Of a DNA stretch of 64,000 nucleotides, positions 57,104 through 64,000 are shown piece after piece. This DNA is from Tragulus kanchil (Eukaryota > Chordata > Mammalia > Artiodactyla > Tragulidae), in NCBI GenBank assembly GCA_022376925.1, contig JAIOJX010000025.1, forward strand, positions 144,977,301-145,041,300. Direction: 5' to 3'. The notes beneath the pieces were generated by a model. It did no database searches. It saw nothing but the letters and a program-made list of their open reading frames with translations, and was not told the DNA's origin. The stretch's first letter is position 1, and each line of letters starts with the position of its first letter. Both the position numbers and the translations under genes were made by a program.

Positions 57104-57799
57104 TAGCACTCATCTTTTTTTAATTTTTATTTTACTTTTTACTTTTGCAGAGTTTTGTTGTTTACAGATATGTATGATACCAGATTAGTCATATGTATAT
57201 CCCCCTCCCACCCCTCCAGACCGTCACACAGTGCCCCTGCAGGATCCCCTTTTCTCACAGCACAATGACAATAGCTATATATTTCACGTATGGTAGTATC
57301 AGTTTTGATGCTACTTCCTTTATGCTTCCCACCCACTGTTCATTTCCCACAAGTTTCATATGTCTATTTTCCATGTCTGTTTTTTCATCACTTCACTGCA
57401 TCATTACCATCCTACTAGATTCCATATATATGTGTTAGTATATTGTATTTGTCTTTCTCTTTTTGACTTACTTCACTTTTTAATGATAGGTTCCAGATTC
57501 AGCCACCTCATTAGGACTGATTCGTCTGCATTTCTTTTTACAGCTATGTAGTATTCCATTGTATATATGTACCAGAGCTTTTTTATCCATTCATTCATCG
57601 ATGGACATTTAGGTTGTTTGCATGTTCTAGCTATTTTATGGACTGCTGCCATGAACATTGGGGAACAGGTGCATCTCTCAGTTTTGATTTCATCAGGGTA
57701 TAAGCCTAATAGTGGAATTGCTGGGTCATATGGTGCTTCTATTTTTAGTTTTTTAAGGAATCTCCATACTGTCTTCCATAGTGGTAGAATAGCACTCAT
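57104..57799 (-). mobile_element. 5'-truncated L1, antisense, 10-bp TSD (body copied at 58303-58939)
   Basis: About 676 bp of the 3' end of a young-type L1. In plus-strand order: T-rich tail, 3'UTR, and the ORF2 C-terminal region up to ccatactgtcttccatagtg. Direct repeats tagcactcat at 57104-57113 and 57790-57799 flank it. The minus-strand frame at 57473-57928 (151 codons) is open from the L1 ORF2 C-terminus ([20 protein letters not shown]) back into non-L1 flanking DNA. That is an accident of insertion. The 3'UTR contains the complementary C-rich tract (57201-57217). Confidence 0.92.
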
Positions 57800-59422
57800 T
57801 TTTAATGCAGAAGTTAAAGTCCCTTTCAGTTCCTTTTTTTTCTTAGGTTCTGACCCTCTTTGATCTAAGTCAGTATCCTTTCTTGTGTTAGACATGAATT
57901 CTTCACAATCAAGAATGTGCACAGCCATCAGTCATCTTCAATGAGATTTCGTTGCTATAAAGTAACCTCAAGAAATGGGGTAAATGCATTGCTTATCTGT
58001 GATAAATAGTGCTGAACATTTTTATCCAACTCTGTATCCTACACTTGTTAACTATAATTATCCTTCACATAGTTCAGCCCAAACTATACTAAGTGTATAG
58101 TTTACTATACTCTTATGCTATACTTTTATACTTATAGAATATACAGGCTGTATCTTCCTAGCAAAACTGAAACCAACATCAAAAATGAAAGAAACCATGC
58201 AACACCCAAGGCTTGGTTTCTAGTATCACACTCCAGTCAAAGGAACCAGCTACTTCAAGGAGTGTGTGATTCATGAGTCGAAGCAAGGCCATTTTTTTCA
58301 GATTTTGTTGTTTACAGATATGTATGATACCAGATTAGTCATATGTATATCCCCCTCCCACCCCTCCAGACCGTCACACAGTGCCCCTGCAGGATCCCCT
58401 TTTCTCACAGCACAATGACAATAGCTATATATTTCACGTATGGTAGTATCAGTTTTGATGCTACTTCCTTTATGCTTCCCACCCACTGTTCATTTCCCAC
58501 AAGTTTCATATGTCTATTTTCCATGTCTGTTTTTTCATCACTTCACTGCATCATTACCATCCTACTAGATTCCATATATATGTGTTAGTATATTGTATTT
58601 GTCTTTCTCTTTTTGACTTACTTCACTTTTTAATGATAGGTTCCAGATTCAGCCACCTCATTAGGACTGATTCGTCTGCATTTCTTTTTACAGCTATGTA
58701 GTATTCCATTGTATATATGTACCAGAGCTTTTTTATCCATTCATTCATCGATGGACATTTAGGTTGTTTGCATGTTCTAGCTATTTTATGGACTGCTGCC
58801 ATGAACATTGGGGAACAGGTGCATCTCTCAGTTTTGATTTCATCAGGGTATAAGCCTAATAGTGGAATTGCTGGGTCATATGGTGCTTCTATTTTTAGTT
58901 TTTTAAGGAATCTCCATACTGTCTTCCATAGTGGTAGAATAGCACTCATTTTTAATGCAGAAGTTAAAGTCCCTTTCAGTTCCTTTTTTTTCTTAGGTTC
59001 TGACCCTCTTTGATCTAAGTCAGTATCCTTTCTTGTGTTAGACATGAATTCTTCACAATCAAGAATGTGCACAGCCATCAGTCATCTTCAATGAGATTTC
59101 GTTGCTATAAAGTAACCTCAAGAAATGGGGTAAATGCATTGCTTATCTGTGATAAATAGTGCTGAACATTTTTATCCAACTCTGTATCCTACACTTGTTA
59201 ACTATAATTATCCTTCACATAGTTCAGCCCAAACTATACTAAGTGTATAGTTTACTATACTCTTATGCTATACTTTTATACTTATAGAATATACAGGCTG
59301 TATCTTCCTAGCAAAACTGAAACCAACATCAAAAATGAAAGAAACCATGCAACACCCAAGGCTTGGTTTCTAGTATCACACTCCAGTCAAAGGAACCAGC
59401 TACTTCAAGGAGTGTGTGATTC
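57153..59422 (+). repeat. Tandem direct duplication 15 (unit 1150 bp)
   Basis: Copy A (57153-58272) and copy B (58303-59422) are shifted by exactly 1150. I saw no internal difference. Thirty bases of filler lie at 58273-58302. The unit takes most of the antisense L1 plus about 470 bp of unassigned flank. Confidence 0.97.
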
Positions 59423-60145
59423 TGGGACTGAGTCAGGAAGCATATAGAGTAGGCCTGGAAAAACTTAGTTTCATAAAATAAGGAATGTCTCAAAAACTAA
59501 AACAACGATGATGTGTCAAAGAGAGATAAGAATGACCAAGAGGGAAAAGCTTCCATGACCAAAGAGGAAACAATTTGTGCAACAAAATAAATTATATAAC
59601 GTTGAAATACAGCTAACATACAAGATGAATATCCATGAGTCCATATCAATGCAAATAAATGATTAAATAAATAAATGGAGGAAGAGAGGCAAACCTCGTT
59701 TAATAACTTGCTATCAAAAAATGTAATATGGAAGGGGAAAGGAAGAAGAAGTAAGTTTACAGTGGAGAAATTTGGGAAACACTACCTCAAGTCATATGAT
59801 CGATGCTAATATATCTTCATCAGTCAGACATGTTAATAGCATATATGTTTGACATGATGTAATTAAAATGACATTTCACCTCTGTGACTATCTTTCCAAA
59901 AACCTATATTCCCAGTCTAATCATGAGAAAAAGACAAGAGACAGCCCTTATTTAGGGACATTCTACATGTTATCTGACCAGAACTCAAAATTGTAAACAT
60001 CCTTAAAAACAAGCAAAGTATAGGAAGTCGTCATAGTTCAGAGAAACTAGAGACATAGAAACTAAGTGTAAAGTGACGTCCTAGATGTAATTCTAGAGCA
60101 TAAAAAAGACATTAAGGAAAAGCTAATAAACTGGTGTTTATTTAT
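59423..60145. other. Unassigned AT-rich sequence
   Basis: No gene or repeat recognised. It includes an AATAAATA-type stretch near 59655-59680. Confidence 0.5.
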
Positions 60146-60415
60146 CCTGAATATTTATTCAAAGGGCTGTTGCTGAAGCTACAATACTTTGGCACATGAT
60201 GGGAAGAGCCAACTCACTGGAAAAGACCCTAATGCTGGGAAAAGCTGAAGGAGAAGGGGGCAGCAGAGGATTAGATGTTTAGATAGCATCACCAACTCAA
60301 TGCACATGAATTTGAGCACAAGCTCCAGGAGATAATGAAGAACAGAAGAGCCTGGCATGCTGCCGTCCATGGGGTTGCAAAGAGTTGGACATGACTTAGT
60401 GACCGAACAACAACA
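60146..60415 (+). mobile_element. BovB 3' end, sense
   Basis: gctgttgctgaagctacaat, ctttggcacatgatgggaag, cactggaaaagaccctaatg, gcatcaccaactcaatgcac, cctggcatgctgccgtccat and the tail gttggacatgacttagtgac in BovB order. 5'-truncated. Confidence 0.9.
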
Positions 60416-61157
60416 AATTAGCTATGAAAAGTATGCTATAGTAATGTAAGATGTTAAAAATGGGGAAATTGAGTGCTAGGTGTATAGGAAACCAGTTGCA
60501 AAGTAATCTTTGCAAATTGTATGTAGTAATTGGAAACTATTTTTATTTGTAAAATGAAAAGTTAAAAGAAAAAATATGAAACAAAAAACACATTTATAGA
60601 GCTGATGGAGGTTTTGTATTGAAGAATATTTTCTGGAAGAAATCAAATCTAGACAGTGAAAAATATGTGTTTTTTGCTTATTTTCAACAGGAAGGAGTTC
60701 TGATTTAAAAGACATTGTTTTGTGAGTGAATTGACTATTAATAAAAAATATTTAGATAGTGGTGGGGAGATATCAATAAAAATTATTTTTCACTTTTAAC
60801 AGTTTCCCTGGACTATGTAAAAGATCATAAGAGTTTTAATTTTGTTCTTTAGATATCAGGCATGTTTTACTGATACAATGCACAACTATCCCACACTGGG
60901 ACTTTAATATTCCACTGTAAATCATTTTAAACTAGTTTTATGAGGGTCTTCATTATCAGTGAAGAAAATACCTGCCTAATAGTCACTGAAAGGTGAAAGA
61001 TATGATTCTGTTAGTTTTTTTCAGCAAACATTAATCAAATGCCTACTAGTTGCTAGGCTCTGGAGATGCAAACTTAGTCCCTCATTTCAAGAAAGTTACG
61101 GTCTAGTAGAGGGCAATGAGCATATAATCAATAAGAGTAATTAAGTAAACTATTTGC
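60416..61157. other. Unassigned sequence
   Basis: No gene recognised. The stretch near 61022-61140 (tcaaatgcctactagttgct and following) resembles an old mammal-wide repeat that I cannot name securely. Confidence 0.4.
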
Positions 61158-63307
61158 TTGGGTCCACTGAGAGCACTGAAGAAGGAATCATCAATTATAG
61201 AGGATAGGGACCGTTTAAAAAGGCTTTGCAGAACAGGTGATTCCAGGCCTTAAACATCTTTCATCATGGTAAAATATTGGAAAACCAACGGCACAGTCAG
61301 AAGCCTGAAGCAGTATGTCAGATTTAGGCAACCACTAGTGTTTGAGAATTGCTCAACCATGGAGGGAGTAGAAATTCTGTCAGAGAAAAGCTTAAGAGAT
61401 GCAGGCACACTCCATGCTATAAGGAGCTTTATAACCTTGGCTAGAGTTTTAAATATGGGAATAAGATGATGAGCAAGGACGGTGAAGGTTGTTTGCCTAT
61501 CAGAAAGTATTGGGACTTTATTTTAACTTCATACTACCTAAGCACTGCTAATTTCCTCCACTGTGATGAAGTAATACAGCTCAGAGTGGCTTTACAACAG
61601 CCATTAAATGTGTTGGGGTGGAACATAGTGGAAAGCTTTGGAAGAGCGTAAGATTGTAGACAGCTGAGAAAAGTGTTGAATGGTTGTTCTAATAGTCCAA
61701 GTGAGAGATCTGAATTAAGGCTGAGCAATAATGACAGAGAGGAAGACAAATATGAGATAATTTGATGAGGCAAAATTATTTGGAACTTAATCATTGATAA
61801 GTGGTGAGAGTAAAGATGTCCCAAATGACTTCTCATTATTGAAAGGAACAGAAGTTAGCTTGTGAGTAAAGATAATGAATTAAGTTTTAGCATATTGAGT
61901 TTGAGATACCAATGGGAAGCAGATGTGACATACCCAGAAGATAATAAATGAAATGATCTAGAGCAGGAGTTGGCAACTTTTTACTGTGAAGGACTAGATA
62001 GTAACTATTTGAGTCTTTGAAAGCTATATAACATTCTATCACGGCTACTCAGTTTTGTTGATGAAGCTGGCAAGCAGCCAGGGACAGTACGTAAACACAT
62101 TGAGGGAGACTGTGTTCCAATTAAACCTTACAAACTCTAAAATTTTATTTCATATAATTTTCATGTCATACCGTATATTATTTTTCTAAATATTGAAAAC
62201 AGAAAACCCATCTGCATTCAAGGACTTTTAAAATTGGGTCCACTGAGAGCACTGAAGAAGGAATCATCAATTATAGAGGATAGGGACCGTTTAAAAAGGC
62301 TTTGCAGAACAGGTGATTCCAGGCCTTAAACATCTTTCATCATGGTAAAATATTGGAAAACCAACGGCACAGTCAGAAGCCTGAAGCAGTATGTCAGATT
62401 TAGGCAACCACTAGTGTTTGAGAATTGCTCAACCATGGAGGGAGTAGAAATTCTGTCAGAGAAAAGCTTAAGAGATGCAGGCACACTCCATGCTATAAGG
62501 AGCTTTATAACCTTGGCTAGAGTTTTAAATATGGGAATAAGATGATGAGCAAGGACGGTGAAGGTTGTTTGCCTATCAGAAAGTATTGGGACTTTATTTT
62601 AACTTCATACTACCTAAGCACTGCTAATTTCCTCCACTGTGATGAAGTAATACAGCTCAGAGTGGCTTTACAACAGCCATTAAATGTGTTGGGGTGGAAC
62701 ATAGTGGAAAGCTTTGGAAGAGCGTAAGATTGTAGACAGCTGAGAAAAGTGTTGAATGGTTGTTCTAATAGTCCAAGTGAGAGATCTGAATTAAGGCTGA
62801 GCAATAATGACAGAGAGGAAGACAAATATGAGATAATTTGATGAGGCAAAATTATTTGGAACTTAATCATTGATAAGTGGTGAGAGTAAAGATGTCCCAA
62901 ATGACTTCTCATTATTGAAAGGAACAGAAGTTAGCTTGTGAGTAAAGATAATGAATTAAGTTTTAGCATATTGAGTTTGAGATACCAATGGGAAGCAGAT
63001 GTGACATACCCAGAAGATAATAAATGAAATGATCTAGAGCAGGAGTTGGCAACTTTTTACTGTGAAGGACTAGATAGTAACTATTTGAGTCTTTGAAAGC
63101 TATATAACATTCTATCACGGCTACTCAGTTTTGTTGATGAAGCTGGCAAGCAGCCAGGGACAGTACGTAAACACATTGAGGGAGACTGTGTTCCAATTAA
63201 ACCTTACAAACTCTAAAATTTTATTTCATATAATTTTCATGTCATACCGTATATTATTTTTTCTAAATATTGAAAAACAGAAAAAAACCCATCTGCATTC
63301 AAGGACT
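61158..63307 (+). repeat. Tandem direct duplication 16 (unit 1076 bp)
   Basis: Copy A (61158-62227) and copy B (62234-63307) are shifted by 1076. The differences are single T/A insertions near the copy ends (aaaacagaaaaccc versus aaaacagaaaaaaaccc). The join reads aaggacttttaaaattgggtcc against the true continuation aaggactattcaaaaatagg. Frames of 60-100 codons in the unit are duplicated with it and show no motif. Confidence 0.97.
61965..62227 (+). mobile_element. Ancient hAT-like DNA transposon remnant (full version at 63040-63352)
   Basis: agcaggagttggcaactttt, actgtgaaggactagatagt, cagccagggacagtacgtaa and, at the end of the second copy, ggtcagatttggtcc follow a common mammalian non-autonomous DNA-transposon consensus (the GGCAAACTTTTTCTGTAAAGG type). 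I recognise the pattern but not the exact family. Copy A is cut by junction 16, and copy B reaches the presumed 3' end near 63352. Confidence 0.6.
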
Positions 63308-63498
63308 ATTCAAAAATAGGTAATGGGTCAGATTTGGTCCCAAATCCTTTAATGTGTTGTGTTTTGATCTAGAAAGAGGTCTGGCTTAGAGAGGGGAATT
63401 TTTTGTTATTAACCTTTACAAAGAAGTCTGAAGTGATGGCTGTGAATACCATAATGTCCATGTGTTGATGGAAAAAGAGCATGGCTAGTATATGATTG

Positions 63499-63686
63499 AA
63501 AATGAAAGTGGAGTCGTTCAGTCCTGTCAGACTCTTTGCCACTCATGGACGAGCCATGGAATTCTTCAGACAAGAATACTAGAGTGGGTAGCCTTCCCCT
63601 TCTCCAGGGGATTTTCCCAACCCGGGGATCAAACCCAGGTCTCACTCATTGCAGGTCGATTCTTTACCATCTGAGCCAAACCAGAA
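63499..63686 (-). mobile_element. Bov-tA SINE, antisense
   Basis: gtcgttcagtcctgtcagac, ctttgccactcatggac, agacaagaatactagagtgg, cttctccaggggattttccc, the B-box complement ggggatcaaacccagg (about 63625) and gattctttaccatctgagcc in order. Confidence 0.92.
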
Positions 63687-64000
63687 TTTATGGGCTAGGA
63701 GTTAATAAATGAGATTTGGGAAGTATTAGTAAAAAATACTATATTGTTATAAATAATCTGATAATCATCACTCTATACATATAGTATGAATCTAAATTCT
63801 ATTAGCATATATACTATGCTGCTGCTTTTATTTTTCTGTATGTGTTTCAGTGCTTAATGTACCACCTGCAGTAGAACTTGCATTTGAAAAATGTCTAGAG
63901 GAAGATGGATGGTCATTAAAAAATTTAAATACCTTATTTAGAGCTGTTTAACTTGGGAAGCTGTAGGCTGTATTCTTTTTCTACCTATTAATCTAGATAA
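63687..64000. other. Unassigned AT-rich sequence at the window edge
   Basis: Nothing recognised in the last 314 bp. Confidence 0.5.

Noticed and set aside
9180..63307. Genuine segmental duplications, VNTRs or tandem gene families
   Set aside because: The units are unrelated to each other in sequence, cut through transposons at arbitrary points, share one length and have noisy filler at several joins. A biological explanation would need sixteen coincidences. Read evidence could still overturn this.
1..64000. CRISPR array, prokaryotic operon or phage
   Set aside because: No regularly spaced short repeats, no dense coding, and the whole window is typical ruminant repeat-rich nuclear DNA.

Overview
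The window is nuclear DNA of a ruminant, most likely a bovid (cattle, sheep, goat or a relative; species not resolved). The diagnosis rests on the repeats. There are many copies of the BovB (RTE-type) LINE, many Bov-tA SINEs that share its 3' tail, CHR-type tRNA(Glu)-derived SINEs, and a full-length-type ruminant L1. Older mammalian elements are also present: MIR, an MLT1-like ERVL-MaLR LTR and an hAT-like remnant. I found no host protein-coding exon, RNA gene or CRISPR array. The longest open frames belong to retrotransposons or lie in non-coding repeats.

Layout. 1-9.2 kb: AT-rich unassigned sequence with two CHR-type SINEs (320-667, 2876-3230), BovB fragments (3365-3835, 5478-6585) and Bov-tA copies. 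9.2-13.4 kb: non-repetitive DNA. 13.6-15.9 kb: Bov-tA plus antisense BovB. 16-34.8 kb: mostly unassigned AT-rich DNA with scattered Bov-tA, MIR, BovB tails, an antisense L1 3' fragment (near 26.9 kb) and an antisense MLT1-like LTR (31.2 kb). 34.85-35.63 kb: 3' end of an old L1. A young L1 (35631-48472) is inserted in its A-rich tail, with a 13-bp target-site duplication at 35614-35626 and 48473-48485. This L1 has a CpG-containing 5'UTR starting near a YY1-like site, ORF1, ORF2 (endonuclease, reverse transcriptase, Cys motif), a G-rich 3'UTR, AATAAA and a poly-A tail. 48.7-49.1 kb: a CHR-type SINE and a tiny L1 tail insertion. 50.7-56.5 kb: a long antisense BovB interrupted by Bov-tA copies. 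57.1-57.8 kb: an antisense 5'-truncated L1 with TSD. 59-64 kb: unassigned DNA, a BovB 3' end, an hAT-like remnant and a Bov-tA.

The dominant unexplained structure is a set of sixteen direct, near-identical tandem duplications. All are about 1.07-1.17 kb long and are spread from 9.2 to 63.3 kb, adding about 17.8 kb (28% of the window). They cut across unrelated content (unique DNA, BovB, L1, LTR) with the same unit length. Several junctions carry 5-30 bp of filler that looks like a degraded version of the true flanking sequence. The simplest reading is a systematic assembly artefact: unmerged overlaps between noisy long-read-derived segments. A biological mechanism is much less likely. The duplications inflate the L1 from about 7.2 to 12.8 kb and break its reading frames. 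Once they are mentally removed, ORF1 appears open and ORF2 keeps only two visible single-A homopolymer breaks.
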